Shown here one piece after another: positions 8,861 to 16,868 of a stretch of 26,315 nt of DNA. Position 1 is the stretch's first letter. Each line of letters starts with the position of its first letter. The position numbers were made by a program, and so were the translations under genes. The DNA lies in IMG/VR virus record IMGVR_UViG_3300028840_001136, positions 1 through 26,315 of that record. One strand, written 5' to 3'. The stretch comes from a virus. The notes beneath the pieces were generated by a model that was not told where the DNA came from, did no database searches, and saw nothing but the letters and a program-made list of their open reading frames with translations.

Positions 8861-9307
8861 TCAGGCCAGCTCCAGGATCGCCACGCTCACGGCCCAGCGG
8901 TTCGGCAGCCTCTCATCGTATTTTTGCACTAGGCTGTCTTCCTCAAAGCGGGCTAAAAATATCGGTCCGTCGCCCCAGCCGATAGCCTCGTCGGCATCCC
9001 AGCCGGCGGGCGGGTTGTCCACCTCCACGCCGCCCCAGCCCGAAACGCCGTATATTCCGACCGGAAACTGCCAGTAAAAGGCATCGGCGCTGCCGGAGAC
9101 CGTGCGCCAGAAAGTTGTCAGCTCCACCCAGGAGGCGGCCGTCATGGCGTGCCATATCGGCGTAAACCGTTTCTGCATGCGGGTGGAGCGCGCCCGGCTG
9201 GCCATGTAGCCCCCGCCGTAGGCGTGCTTGATCGTGTGGCAGTGCTCGGTGACCTCGATGCCGTTTGGGATGTCGATGCTTGACCAGGGGAATGTCTCGT
9301 AAGCCAT
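8861..9307 (-). CDS. Minor tail protein, lambda M-like
   Basis: The 148-aa protein starts 5 nt after the tape measure stop. It is rich in Trp (SWVELTTFWRTVSG, FYWQFPVGIYG) and ends in a beta strand (RWAVSVAILELA) typical of the short tail-tip proteins placed between tape measure and L. It probably forms the distal ring that links the tail tube to the tip complex. The assignment rests on position and general character more than on a single motif. A DUF2460-type tail protein is the main alternative name. Confidence 0.72.
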   Translation of the reverse strand: MAYETFPWSSIDIPNGIEVTEHCHTIKHAYGGGYMASRARSTRMQKRFTPIWHAMTAASWVELTTFWRTVSGSADAFYWQFPVGIYGVSGWGGVEVDNPPAGWDADEAIGWGDGPIFLARFEEDSLVQKYDERLPNRWAVSVAILELA

Positions 9308-9311
9308 GTTT

Positions 9312-10988
9312 TCAACTCCTCAAGGCATCGCGGAAGCGACGGTTTGTCATCTTGCGCTTGATGATAATGTCGGCCACCATCTTCTCGGGATCCTGGCGGA
9401 TCGTCTGGGTTTCGGCCTCCAGGGACGTGCCGGACTGGTTGTTGATGTTGATCTCGATATTGGCCCCGCCGCCGCCCAGCCTGGAATCCGGGATAACGGT
9501 TTCGTTGGCGTGAAACTCATAGCTGCGGCCGGACTGCAGGCCGATACCGGCCACCGGCTCACCGATGTGGCCGCCGGCGTCGAATCCATAGCCGCCGCCG
9601 GCCCCGCCCCGGATAGTGCTCGGAAGGCCGGACGTAAAGACGCTCGTTAAGCCGCTGAGCAGCCCGCTCATGACCATCCGCGCCTGGATCCGAACCAAAT
9701 CGCCGATCAGCGAGTCGGCAAACCCTTTGAAATCAACTTTGCCGGATGTCACAAACTCGGACAGGGCGTCCGAGGCGTGTGAAAATGAGGTGGATATGCG
9801 GCTGTCGATCGACTCGTAGGCCCCGCCCGTGTATTCGGCGTACTCGCGCACGTGGCCCGTCATGTCCTCGTAGGCCTTTTCGGAATCGCGCACGAGGGTG
9901 TCGTACTGGGCAAAACGCGACAGCTCCACCCCCATGGTTCGGTCATAAACGTCGCCCGGCGCCATGGTGTCGTATTTCATGGAAGTTTTGTCTTGCCAGG
10001 GCGGTATGGCTGGCGATCGCGCCGGCGGAATTACCGTCGGCCCCGCCGGCGGCGGTATCTTGCGGCGCACGATACTGGGGCCTTCAAAAGTAGTTTGCGC
10101 ACCACCCAGGGCTTCGTCCACCATGCGCTGGCGCTCGAAAAAACCGGCCTTGTAAAATTTCTCCCAGTCGATTTTGCCCTCGCGCGCCAGTTTGGCGCCC
10201 TGGGCGAAGGTGCCTGAGATGCCGCGCAATCCGGCATACTTGGCCACCTTGCTCATGGCGTTGGCCAGGGTTTCCACGGCCGCGGTGATCGACTCCACGT
10301 TTTCGAGCACCACCTTCGAGAAATTGACCTGGATCACCTTACCCAAATCGTCCATGGCATCCTTGGCATTTTCGGAGCCCCGGATCAGGTCGTCGTCCAG
10401 GATGACCCCCAGCCCGCGTGCTTTTTCCCCGAAGGCTTCCAGCCCGGCGGATCCGTCGCGCAGCATGTTGACCAGGGCCGCGCCCTCACTGTCGAACGCT
10501 TTAAACGCGATCCGCAGGCGCTCGGCCGGATCGGTGGTGCGCTGGATCACGTCGGCCAGGTCGCGGAACACCGCCTCGGTGGCGCGCGTGTTGCCGGCCG
10601 CGTCGCGCACGGCGATGTTGTACTGCTCCAGCACCCCGCGCAACTCGCCCTTGCCCTGGGCCGCCTCGGCCGTGCGCCGGGTGAAACGCTGCAGGGCCAT
10701 GTCCAGGGTCTTGGTTTCCACTCCGGAGCGCTCGGCCGCATATCTGTACTCCTGCAGGGCCGTGGTGGTGACGCCCAGCTTGTCGGCCGTCTTGCCGATG
10801 GCGTCGGCCGTCTCGATGCTTTTGGTGATCAGCAGCCCGAATCCGCCGGCGCCGGTCAGCGCCCCCAGGGCGCCGCGGAATGAAAAAACGGATTTGGTGA
10901 TGGCCGTGATGCGCCCCTGGAACTTGGTCAGGGCGGCCCCGGTGATGTCCTTGGCCGCTAAAATTATCTGCAACTTAGGATCGGGCAT
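9312..10988 (-). CDS. Tail tape measure protein
   Basis: The 558-aa protein starts at ATG 10988, with AAAGG 9 nt upstream. The N-terminal half is helical (IILAAKDITGAALTKFQGRI, TADKLGVTTTALQEYRYAAE) with the TADKLG-type motif usual in tape measure proteins. A hydrophobic stretch lies near residues 40-60 (ALGALTGAGGFGLLITKS). The C-terminal part (SDALSEFVTSGKVDFKGFADSLIGDLVRIQARMVMSGL in register) matches the lambda H-type tail-length protein. It fixes tail length and leaves with the DNA at injection. At about 0.15 nm per residue it would specify a rather short tail of roughly 80 nm. It directly precedes M-like and follows the chaperone genes. Confidence 0.9.
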   Translation of the reverse strand: MPDPKLQIILAAKDITGAALTKFQGRITAITKSVFSFRGALGALTGAGGFGLLITKSIETADAIGKTADKLGVTTTALQEYRYAAERSGVETKTLDMALQRFTRRTAEAAQGKGELRGVLEQYNIAVRDAAGNTRATEAVFRDLADVIQRTTDPAERLRIAFKAFDSEGAALVNMLRDGSAGLEAFGEKARGLGVILDDDLIRGSENAKDAMDDLGKVIQVNFSKVVLENVESITAAVETLANAMSKVAKYAGLRGISGTFAQGAKLAREGKIDWEKFYKAGFFERQRMVDEALGGAQTTFEGPSIVRRKIPPPAGPTVIPPARSPAIPPWQDKTSMKYDTMAPGDVYDRTMGVELSRFAQYDTLVRDSEKAYEDMTGHVREYAEYTGGAYESIDSRISTSFSHASDALSEFVTSGKVDFKGFADSLIGDLVRIQARMVMSGLLSGLTSVFTSGLPSTIRGGAGGGYGFDAGGHIGEPVAGIGLQSGRSYEFHANETVIPDSRLGGGGANIEININNQSGTSLEAETQTIRQDPEKMVADIIIKRKMTNRRFRDALRS

Positions 10989-11072
10989 CAAATCGCCTTT
11001 CTAAAATATCGACTCTCTCATTTGCGAAATATCAAACGATCTCACCCGGACGAATACCACAGGCCGCGTCTG

Positions 11073-11306
11073 TTATTCCCCGAAAAACCCATCGAACCTC
11101 AACCCGGTTGGCGGTAAAGTTTTAACAATTTCCGCAACCACGTCCAGCCTGACATCCGTAAAATGCAAAATCGCCTCCGGACACTTGCCGCTGGCGTCCA
11201 TGGTAATGTGCGCTTTTGTGCACTTGTCCTGCAGTTCGACCCCGGACTCCGTGTCAATGATCTTTACATCTCCGATGTTGCCGTTGCAGGTTATCTTGAT
11301 CGCCAT
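11073..11306 (-). CDS. Hypothetical 77-aa protein upstream of tape measure
   Basis: The start is ATG 11306, with GGGGGA just upstream; the longer frame overlaps the previous gene. The product (MAIKITCNGNIGDVKIIDTE) is predicted to be beta-rich. It has three Cys and ends in Pro-Thr-Gly-Leu-Arg-Phe-Asp-Gly-Phe-Phe-Gly-Glu. I do not recognise the family. It occurs between the gp10/Z-like gene and the tape measure in the same operon, so a small tail assembly role is likely but unproven. Confidence 0.7.
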   Translation of the reverse strand: MAIKITCNGNIGDVKIIDTESGVELQDKCTKAHITMDASGKCPEAILHFTDVRLDVVAEIVKTLPPTGLRFDGFFGE

Positions 11307-11334
11307 AAATCCCCCAGCTTGAAATCCGAAATTG

Positions 11335-11910
11335 TCAAATCCGCTCGCCGCGCATCTTGCGCCGGAAGTTTTTCGCAATATTCACTTTGGCCTCACGCTC
11401 ATGCGCCCGCCAGAAGGGATCCATAATCGGCCGCGCCGGCGTGATCAGCGTACGGGTGCTTTTTTTGAGCTTGAAATACTTGCGGTCGCTTCGGTTGCGC
11501 ATGGTCACACCGTAGTTTAGCAGGTAGCGGCGGATCCCGGCCGTCACCCGCGTGGCGAACCCTCGCTGCAGCACGCGCGCCAATATTTTCCAGCGTTTGG
11601 ATACCCGCGGACCGGTCCAGCCCACGTGCATCTCCACCGGGTCCCACCTGGGCACGTGGTAACGCACGCCCAGGGCCAGGCGCCGCAGGGGCTCGTTGCG
11701 CCCGCGGTGCATCCGCCGTTTGGCGATCTGGGAAAGCGGCGCAAATCGCCGCCCGCCCGGCGCCCCGTCGCGGATCTCTTTTTTAAGCTGGCGCATCAGC
11801 CGGAAGCCCTCCACCCGCACCGCCAGGTTGAGCGCGTAGCGCGCTCGTTTGGTTTCGCGCTGCATGTCGCGCTTTAGGGTGTCGGCCCCTTTTATCGTCG
11901 CGCTCAGCAT
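11335..11910 (-). CDS. Tail completion/connector protein, HK97 gp10 or lambda Z-like
   Basis: The start is ATG 11910 (MLSATIKGADTLKRDM), with AAGG 9 nt upstream. The 32 residues of open frame before it are overlap with the chaperone gene. The 191-aa product is very basic (many Arg/Lys). It has an N-terminal helix followed by RFAPLSQIAKRR, LRYGVRYHVP-like strands and ARPIMDPFWRAHEREAK, features seen in HK97 gp10 and phage virion morphogenesis proteins. Such proteins join the tail to the head connector. In most genomes this gene sits before the tail tube; here it follows the chaperones, which is an unusual position. Confidence 0.65.
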   Translation of the reverse strand: MLSATIKGADTLKRDMQRETKRARYALNLAVRVEGFRLMRQLKKEIRDGAPGGRRFAPLSQIAKRRMHRGRNEPLRRLALGVRYHVPRWDPVEMHVGWTGPRVSKRWKILARVLQRGFATRVTAGIRRYLLNYGVTMRNRSDRKYFKLKKSTRTLITPARPIMDPFWRAHEREAKVNIAKNFRRKMRGERI

Positions 11911-11971
11911 CGGCGGATACCTTCCCCTTTTTTCAAATTGGAAAAGAGGCGGTTTTTTACATCGCCCGAAT

Positions 11972-12298
11972 TTATTCCTTTTTCTTTGCCATCTCGCCGA
12001 GCACATAATGCTCCAGTGCCCGGATCTTGCCCATCACGCAGTTCGAGACCTCGATCTCCAGCCGCTCGGCCATGGCCCACACGGCCGGGTAGTCCAGCCC
12101 CACGATCCCCATGCCGCCGGCGCGCCATTGGGTATTGACCGAGAGCCACAGCTCCCAAACTTCCGCATTTTCGGCCATCAACTCCGGCGGGCTGCCGTAG
12201 TCGCATCCGGCGCAGGGTGAATTTTTTTTTGATTTTCGGCAGGCGTCGCAATAGTCTATTCGCTTTCGGTCCGAGAACCATTCCCAGACCGCGACAAG
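11972..12298 (-). CDS. Tail assembly chaperone T-like extension (DUF1799-like), read by -1 frameshift
   Basis: After a -1 shift at 12298-12304 the frame stays open without a stop from CTT (12298) to TAA (11972), adding 108 residues to the G-like protein. The segment begins LVAVWEWFSDRKRIDYCDAC and has a CxxC...CxxC pair (DYCDACRK, SPCAGCDYG), a likely zinc knuckle. It then runs into NAEVWELWLSVNTQWRAGG and GIVGLDYPAVWAMAERL, typical of DUF1799 phage proteins. Translation from the internal ATG at 12181 would miss the Cys cluster and has no good ribosome binding site. The fused G-T product (about 211 aa) would chaperone the tape measure. Confidence 0.8.
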   Translation of the reverse strand, partial: LVAVWEWFSDRKRIDYCDACRKSKKNSPCAGCDYGSPPELMAENAEVWELWLSVNTQWRAGGMGIVGLDYPAVWAMAERLEIEVSNCVMGKIRALEHYVLGEMAKKKE

Positions 12299-12606
12299 TT
12301 TTTTTCCTCGTCCCGGCTGCCATAGGTCTCGGCCAGCACAGCCAGCCAGACGTCCATCGCCACCCGGTTGGGCAGGTCGTCCAGCTCGTGCACCTCGTGC
12401 TCGGACAGCACCAGCTCCAGGACCTTGTCCAGGGCAGCTTCGGCGTTTTCGGCCGTGATATTGGTTAAACTAATGCCATCATCGGCCCGCAGCCGCTTGA
12501 CCTCCCCGCGGGTCAATCCTCTGACATTAAACTGCCGGCCGCTGTCTGTTCTAACAATTCTCATATTTTTCACCATATTGGGACGGGTTGCACCCGCGAT
12601 TAACAT
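12256..12606 (-). CDS. Tail assembly chaperone, lambda G-like
   Basis: The 116-aa protein starts at ATG 12606, with AAGGA 9 nt upstream; a TTG two codons earlier is not needed. It contains FNVRGLTRGEVKRLRADDG and ALDKVLELVLSEHEVHELDDL, the pattern of short chaperones placed between tail tube and tape measure. The last codons carry the slippery heptamer. The zero-frame product ends soon after (NLSRSGNGSRTESE). G proteins bind the tape measure during tail assembly. Confidence 0.8.
   Translation of the reverse strand: MLIAGATRPNMVKNMRIVRTDSGRQFNVRGLTRGEVKRLRADDGISLTNITAENAEAALDKVLELVLSEHEVHELDDLPNRVAMDVWLAVLAETYGSRDEEKNLSRSGNGSRTESE
12298..12304 (-). promoter_or_regulatory. Programmed -1 ribosomal frameshift site (A AAA AAC)
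   Basis: On the minus strand the zero-frame codons GAA AAA AAC place a perfect X XXY YYZ heptamer, A AAA AAC, 13 codons before the stop of the G-like gene. The -1 frame is open from here through the whole T-like segment. The position between G and T genes is the classical one for tailed phages. Confidence 0.85.
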
Positions 12607-12631
12607 CGACAAAATTCCTTAAATCCGCAAT

Positions 12632-13588
12632 CTAGGCGATCAGGTCATAACTGGCCGTGCCGTTGGTCACCCGCGCCACCACGGCGCTGGCTTCGGACCC
12701 GTCGGTATAGTAACCGACAAAATCCAGACTAACTATCAGCCCCTGGGGTCCGTCCACCGGCACCCCGTTGACTGAGTACAGCAGCTCCTGGACCTCCAGC
12801 TCAAACACGCTCGACGCGCTGCCGGTGACGGTCAGTTTTAAGGACGACTCGGTGTCGTCGATGGCCTTGTCCAGCAAGGTTTTGTCTTCAAAAAGCGTCA
12901 TCAGCGTGCCGGACACGGACACGATCCCCTCCGGGATATCGCCGCGCACCCCGCCGCCGCCGATTACAAACTGATTCGGATCCAGGCCAAAATCGATATT
13001 CAAACTGATCTCGGTCGCGTTGGACAAGGCACCGCCGCCCTCGGTCAAAGCCGCCTCGAAATTGTCCAGCCGTGCCAGGCTGACGGTCGTCGGGCTGCCG
13101 TCCATGGCGCTGGTTTCCTCGGACATCTCGGCCCCCATCACGCCCATGGACCCCACCAGCTCGCCGTCGCCGCCCACGGTCAGGGCCAGGCTGCCGATCT
13201 TGCAGCCCACAAAGCGTTCGTACACATTGGACGCCAGGTCGGTGAATCCCTTTTCTAAAGTGAAGCTGGCCATGCTCGATGCGATCTTGAATTCGTGCAC
13301 GTAAGGGTCGGCGCCGGTTGAGGTCGGATCGCCGAACATGGCCGCCAGCCAGTAGATCATGGCGGCCGAATCGATCGGTACCACGATGTTGCCGGTTACA
13401 TCCTGGTTGCCCACGAACGGCACCACCGGGTTGCGGGTCCCGGTCAGGGTGGCCGGGTTGTTGCGCACCTTGGACCCCACCACATCGCAGGAGTTAAGGG
13501 GCAGCACGAAGCCGGTGCTGGATGCCGTGCCAAAAGTGGTTTCAAACCCCATCTGGATAGTTGTATTGACGCCCCGTTGTTGAGTCAT
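12632..13588 (-). CDS. Major tail tube protein (lambda V-type position)
   Basis: The 318-aa protein starts at ATG 13588, with AAGGAG upstream. It begins with QMGFETTFGTASSTGFVLPL, a usual opening for tube proteins that resemble TTP families. It continues with alternating beta strands (GNIVVPIDSAAMIYWLAAMFG, EFKIASSMASFTLEKGFTDL, CKIGSLALTVGGDGELVGSM). It ends in an Ig-like strand set (SVSGTLMTLFEDKTLLDKAI...FVGYYTDGSEASAVVARV). It forms the hexameric rings of the tail. Position between the terminator-like gene and the G/T chaperones agrees. Confidence 0.85.
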   Translation of the reverse strand: MTQQRGVNTTIQMGFETTFGTASSTGFVLPLNSCDVVGSKVRNNPATLTGTRNPVVPFVGNQDVTGNIVVPIDSAAMIYWLAAMFGDPTSTGADPYVHEFKIASSMASFTLEKGFTDLASNVYERFVGCKIGSLALTVGGDGELVGSMGVMGAEMSEETSAMDGSPTTVSLARLDNFEAALTEGGGALSNATEISLNIDFGLDPNQFVIGGGGVRGDIPEGIVSVSGTLMTLFEDKTLLDKAIDDTESSLKLTVTGSASSVFELEVQELLYSVNGVPVDGPQGLIVSLDFVGYYTDGSEASAVVARVTNGTASYDLIA

Positions 13589-13641
13589 GATTATCGCTCC
13601 TTGAAAAGTTAAAATCTTGATTCTTTAAGAATCAAATTTTT

Positions 13642-14109
13642 TTAAATCGTAATCGGATCCTGGCCGATCACCAGGTGCTGACTGAACACCACCGCCAGGT
13701 CGGCCTCAAAGTACGGAAAACTGGTGATGGTATCGGTGGACAGGTCGAACTCCATAACGGCGGCCGCCGGCTTGGCTGCATAAATCGCGCCGATTATTTT
13801 ATCGATAAACGTCATCAGGTATTCGGTGGCCGCAAACTCCGCCAGGTTGCTCTCGGGATTGACCGCGTCGGGAGTCGAATTGATCAGCACGTAAACGTAA
13901 AACCCGTGATCCACCAGGCGTTGCTCCTGGTGGGCTCGCTTAAATGGCGAATGCAGACGCACGGCCGGCGCATCCCCGGAAGGGTCGCGCAGGTCCTCGT
14001 CGATCAGCACCTCGTGCGCGCTGCCGAATGTCGCCTGGCACCACGCCGTAATGTCGCTGTCCGTGGCGATCGCCGTAGACGAATCTTTTAGCAGGTCGTA
14101 GATTTCCAT
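13642..14109 (-). CDS. Tail terminator-like protein (lambda U position)
   Basis: The 155-aa protein starts with TAATG overlap on the previous stop. It has an alpha/beta pattern with a central VDHGFYVYVLINSTPD strand and a final FPYFEADLAVVFSQHLV strand, as in tail terminator proteins. It lies between a small connector and the tail tube gene. The assignment is by position and fold-like pattern; a head completion protein is the alternative. Confidence 0.6.
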   Translation of the reverse strand: MEIYDLLKDSSTAIATDSDITAWCQATFGSAHEVLIDEDLRDPSGDAPAVRLHSPFKRAHQEQRLVDHGFYVYVLINSTPDAVNPESNLAEFAATEYLMTFIDKIIGAIYAAKPAAAVMEFDLSTDTITSFPYFEADLAVVFSQHLVIGQDPITI

Positions 14110-14423
14110 TAGCGGCCGGCTTTCGGTTTCTGGTTCGCGATCCAGCGCACGCTCAGAACAGCCGCGTCGATCTTTCGCAGCCGCGGATAGCGCCAGGTCG
14201 TCCCGTCATATACCAGGGTATCCGTGCGATAGGTAATAGTCGCATAGTCGGCCGGCTGCACGGCGGTGTCCAGGAAGTCGAAAACGGAGTTGTCGTCCTC
14301 GTCCCGGCCCCGCTCCAAAACGCAGATCGTCAAAGACGCGCCGTTGAGGGTCGCGGCCACGCCCAGCCAGTCGGTGTCAAACCAGACCTGCCGGGCGGCC
14401 GTGATGATGGTGTCGAATGTCAT
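14109..14423 (-). CDS. Head-tail connector/head completion protein (putative)
   Basis: The 104-aa protein follows the major capsid gene and its stop overlaps the next start (TAATG). It is beta-rich (ASLTICVLERGRDEDDNSVF, ATITYRTDTLVYDGTTWRY). Small beta-barrel proteins at this place, such as lambda FII, link head and tail. No diagnostic motif is visible, so the call rests on gene order. Confidence 0.6.
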   Translation of the reverse strand: MTFDTIITAARQVWFDTDWLGVAATLNGASLTICVLERGRDEDDNSVFDFLDTAVQPADYATITYRTDTLVYDGTTWRYPRLRKIDAAVLSVRWIANQKPKAGR

Positions 14424-14431
14424 TTCGCCGG

Positions 14432-15439
14432 TTAAGTGACGATCGTGTCGTAAAATAAACAGCCGGCGTCGGCACAGGTGGCCTTGACGTCGAAGTTTTC
14501 AGATGCTTCCACCATGTAGGATTTAATCGGCTCCTCCCACCAGTAACGCACCTCACGATAGACATCGCCGTCAGTCATATCCGCCTCGACCGATCGCGAC
14601 CCGCTCCATGAAAACGTGTATCCGGCCGATGGTTCGTCCAGCGCCGGCACCGCCGGAGCGTAGTACAAAAAGGCCGATCCCTTGGTGGAGTTGGTCTCCC
14701 ATATGTCGGCGGCCGTAAAATCCGTTCCGGCCACAACCTCCTCGGCTGTCGATTTGATGGCCCCGGCGACGCCGACCCATTCAAGCTCGAACAGCTCGGC
14801 GATGGTGCGGGTGGTAACCGCGGCCGGCTGGTCGCTCGATCCGGTGTAGCGGATCCGCTCCAGCACGCTGAATTCCGATTTGATATTTTTAAATGTCTTG
14901 GCGTCCATCACCAGCCGGTTCGGGTAGACCCCGATCAGCTGCCGAATAACCTCTTTTTGGGCGTCGATATCCGCAATAAAAGTGTTGCCCGATCCGTCCG
15001 CCGTCGCCACCCAGGCCGCCGCCACGTCGTCGGAGGTCGTCCAGTTGCCGGCCGTGGTACACAGGCTGGCCACCGCGATCTCCTTGGACAGCAGCACTTT
15101 ATTGGTCGCAAAGCGCGTGCCGGTCTCAAAGGGTCGCACGGGTACATCGGCGTTGTTGATGATCTCGATCGGCACCTTGTGTTTGAATGCCCGCTCCTGG
15201 CAGGAATAGGTCCCGCTGGTGGTCGGGTAGCCTCCCTGGGCCGCTTCGGCGCCGGGTCCGCGCACCTCGGCCTCGTCACGAAACCAGGCGCCCTTGAGAA
15301 ATTTGAGGTAGTAGTCGCTCTGTTTTTGAACGGTCACGTTGGGAAACACCATGTCGGCCACAAACATCGGGTTTTTATACCCGATGCTCATGCCGCTTAA
15401 AAAACTGTCCACGTGGACCTGACTCATTGTAGGTTGCAT
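14432..15439 (-). CDS. Major capsid protein (lambda E family)
   Basis: The 335-aa protein starts at an ATG preceded by AGGAGG with an 8-nt spacer, the strongest ribosome binding site here, fitting a highly made protein. The N-terminus (VHVDSFLSGMSIGYKNPMFVADMVFP) and the region around residues 60-110 (WFRDEAEVRGPG, CQERAFKHKVPIEI) are typical of lambda-E-type capsid proteins with the HK97 fold. The later segment (YPNRLVMDAKTFKNIK, IAELFELEWVGVAG) also fits. Its position right after the decoration proteins and before connector genes agrees. Confidence 0.92.
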   Translation of the reverse strand: MQPTMSQVHVDSFLSGMSIGYKNPMFVADMVFPNVTVQKQSDYYLKFLKGAWFRDEAEVRGPGAEAAQGGYPTTSGTYSCQERAFKHKVPIEIINNADVPVRPFETGTRFATNKVLLSKEIAVASLCTTAGNWTTSDDVAAAWVATADGSGNTFIADIDAQKEVIRQLIGVYPNRLVMDAKTFKNIKSEFSVLERIRYTGSSDQPAAVTTRTIAELFELEWVGVAGAIKSTAEEVVAGTDFTAADIWETNSTKGSAFLYYAPAVPALDEPSAGYTFSWSGSRSVEADMTDGDVYREVRYWWEEPIKSYMVEASENFDVKATCADAGCLFYDTIVT

Positions 15440-15498
15440 GTTAAAATCCTCCTGTATGTCGTATGATATAATTTAAAATTAAGACTGCCGGACCACGG

Positions 15499-15891
15499 CT
15501 ATGCCACCATCAGGGTGTCGCTGCACAATAAAATCGCGCCCACGTCGTCCTCGGCACCCGAGGCCTTGATGCAAATACCGCGCACCAGGTCATAATCGGT
15601 GTCGGCCGCATCTCCCTTGCCGGTGTCGGCCGCGCCCACGTACTCGGCCTTGAGCTTGGTGCCCACGGTTACGGCCGCGTTCATCACCAGCTTGGAGGTT
15701 CCCGTGATTCGCACCACCGCCACCTCACCCGATTCGGGTGCGTTTTGCAGTACCCCGATCGGGTACTCGGTGGCCCCGTCCATCAGGTCGCAGGTCGTGT
15801 CGGTTGCCTGATGCACAAAGTGATATTGAAAATCACTCAGGTCCTCGGCGGCGATAAACGATATATCTATTCCGCTGTATGCTACTGTCAT
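15499..15891 (-). CDS. Capsid decoration/cement protein, DUF2190-like, short paralogue
   Basis: The 130-aa protein starts at ATG 15891, with AAGGAG upstream. The longer open frame only exists because the neighbouring PSAS DNA is open in another frame. It shares long blocks with the next gene upstream (DLMDGATEYPIGVLQNAP; LKAEYVGAAD.GKGD.ADT), so the two are paralogues. DUF2190 proteins decorate head surfaces of many lambda-type phages. This copy ends normally (LLCSDTLMVA) without a repeat tail. Confidence 0.82.
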   Translation of the reverse strand: MTVAYSGIDISFIAAEDLSDFQYHFVHQATDTTCDLMDGATEYPIGVLQNAPESGEVAVVRITGTSKLVMNAAVTVGTKLKAEYVGAADTGKGDAADTDYDLVRGICIKASGAEDDVGAILLCSDTLMVA

Positions 15892-15934
15892 TTTTATACT
15901 CCTTGTAAAATTAAGTTTAAGGTTAGCCGGCCGC

Positions 15935-16426
15935 CTAACTCGACGGGCTGGCGCTCGGGCTGGCACTCGGGCTGGCGCTCGGGCTGGCACTCACACTGGC
16001 GCTGGGACTCGTACTTGGGCTGGCCGATGCTGACGGCGCCATGCTCATGGTGTTGACCACCAGCATGACCCCAGCCACGTCGTCCTCGGCGCCGGCCGCC
16101 TTGATCACTATCGCCCGCATGTTGTCATATTCCGTGTCGGCAATATCGCCTTTGCCGTTGTCCGCCGCTCCCACATACTCGGCCTTGACGCGGGTGCCGA
16201 TCGGCATGGCCCCGTTAACCACCAGCTTGGAGGTGCCCTCGACGCGCACGATAGCCTCCTGCCCGTCTTCGGGCGCGTTTTGCAGCACCCCGATCGGGTA
16301 CTCGGTGGCCCCGTCCATCAGGTCCACCGTCGTATCCGATGCCTGGTGCACAAAGCGATACTGCTGCCCGCTGAGATCCTCGGCCGCCACAAATGAGATG
16401 TCTAATCCGTCGTAATGGATTGTCAT
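15935..16426 (-). CDS. Capsid decoration/cement protein, DUF2190-like, with PSAS repeat tail
   Basis: The 163-aa protein starts at ATG 16426 behind GAGGAG. Residues 1-129 are the same decoration domain as its downstream paralogue. From residue 130 it ends in about 34 residues of [15 protein letters not shown]-type repeat. If it is built into the capsid, its tail would be shown in many copies on the head. Both genes lie between protease/scaffold and major capsid genes, the lambda D position. The repeat DNA shares 64 identical bases with the J-like gene. Confidence 0.85.
   Translation of the reverse strand: MTIHYDGLDISFVAAEDLSGQQYRFVHQASDTTVDLMDGATEYPIGVLQNAPEDGQEAIVRVEGTSKLVVNGAMPIGTRVKAEYVGAADNGKGDIADTEYDNMRAIVIKAAGAEDDVAGVMLVVNTMSMAPSASASPSTSPSASVSASPSASPSASPSASPSS
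15940..16035 (-). repeat. PSAS-repeat coding tract at the end of the decoration gene
   Basis: Tandem degenerate units on the minus strand code for the Ser/Ala/Pro tail. Bases 15966-16029 match 4964-5027 perfectly in the same orientation and reading frame. Confidence 0.88.
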
Positions 16427-16469
16427 GGTTTATACTCCTCGTTAAAAAATAAGTTTTTTTTACGGTAGT

Positions 16470-16868
16470 CTATAATGCCGGGCCGCTGGCCGGCCGCCAT
16501 GACTGGCGCTTATTTTCCGGCGTTTCTGTCGCCGGATTATTATTCTGCGGCTCCTCGGTGCCGGCCGGTTCGGGCGCCGCGGCGGCCATTTCGGCCAGGC
16601 CGGTTGCCCGTTTGGCCTTTTCAGCCTCGTAAAATGCTTTAAATGCCGCGTCGGCCGGCGTGCCGTCACTGATGGCCACCAGGGTCTGGACCGGGTCGGC
16701 CTCGGCCCCCAGGATCTCCAGCACCCGCTCCCGCTCGGCAATAATCCCAGCAGCGTGCCCGGTTTCGTGGCCCACGGCGATGGCCTCGTCTTCGATCTGT
16801 CGCACCAGTTCCGGTGCTTCGGATTTCAACAGGTCCAGGGTAATTTGAGTTTCTTTACTTTTTTCCAT
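16470..16868 (-). CDS. Nested scaffold protein (Nu3-like), internal in-frame start in the protease gene
   Basis: An ATG at 16868 (Met305 of the protease) is preceded by AAGGGAG with a 7-nt spacer, a much better site than expected by chance inside a coding region. The 132-residue product begins MEKSKETQITLDLLKSEAPE and is helical, with an Ala/Glu/Pro-rich end (ATGLAEMAAAAPEPAGTEEP). It would be made in excess over the protease and guide capsid assembly before being cut. This follows the lambda C/Nu3 precedent; no expression evidence is available here. Confidence 0.72.
   Translation of the reverse strand: MEKSKETQITLDLLKSEAPELVRQIEDEAIAVGHETGHAAGIIAERERVLEILGAEADPVQTLVAISDGTPADAAFKAFYEAEKAKRATGLAEMAAAAPEPAGTEEPQNNNPATETPENKRQSWRPASGPAL

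Noticed and set aside
10174-11004. Plus-strand 276-codon frame opposite the tape measure gene
   Set aside because: It is a shadow frame in G+C-rich DNA; the minus-strand protein has clear tape measure features and operon context.
11904-12323. Minus-strand frame of 139 codons across the G/T junction
   Set aside because: It is the third frame of the G-T region, very basic and without motifs. The -1 frame carries the DUF1799-like sequence instead.
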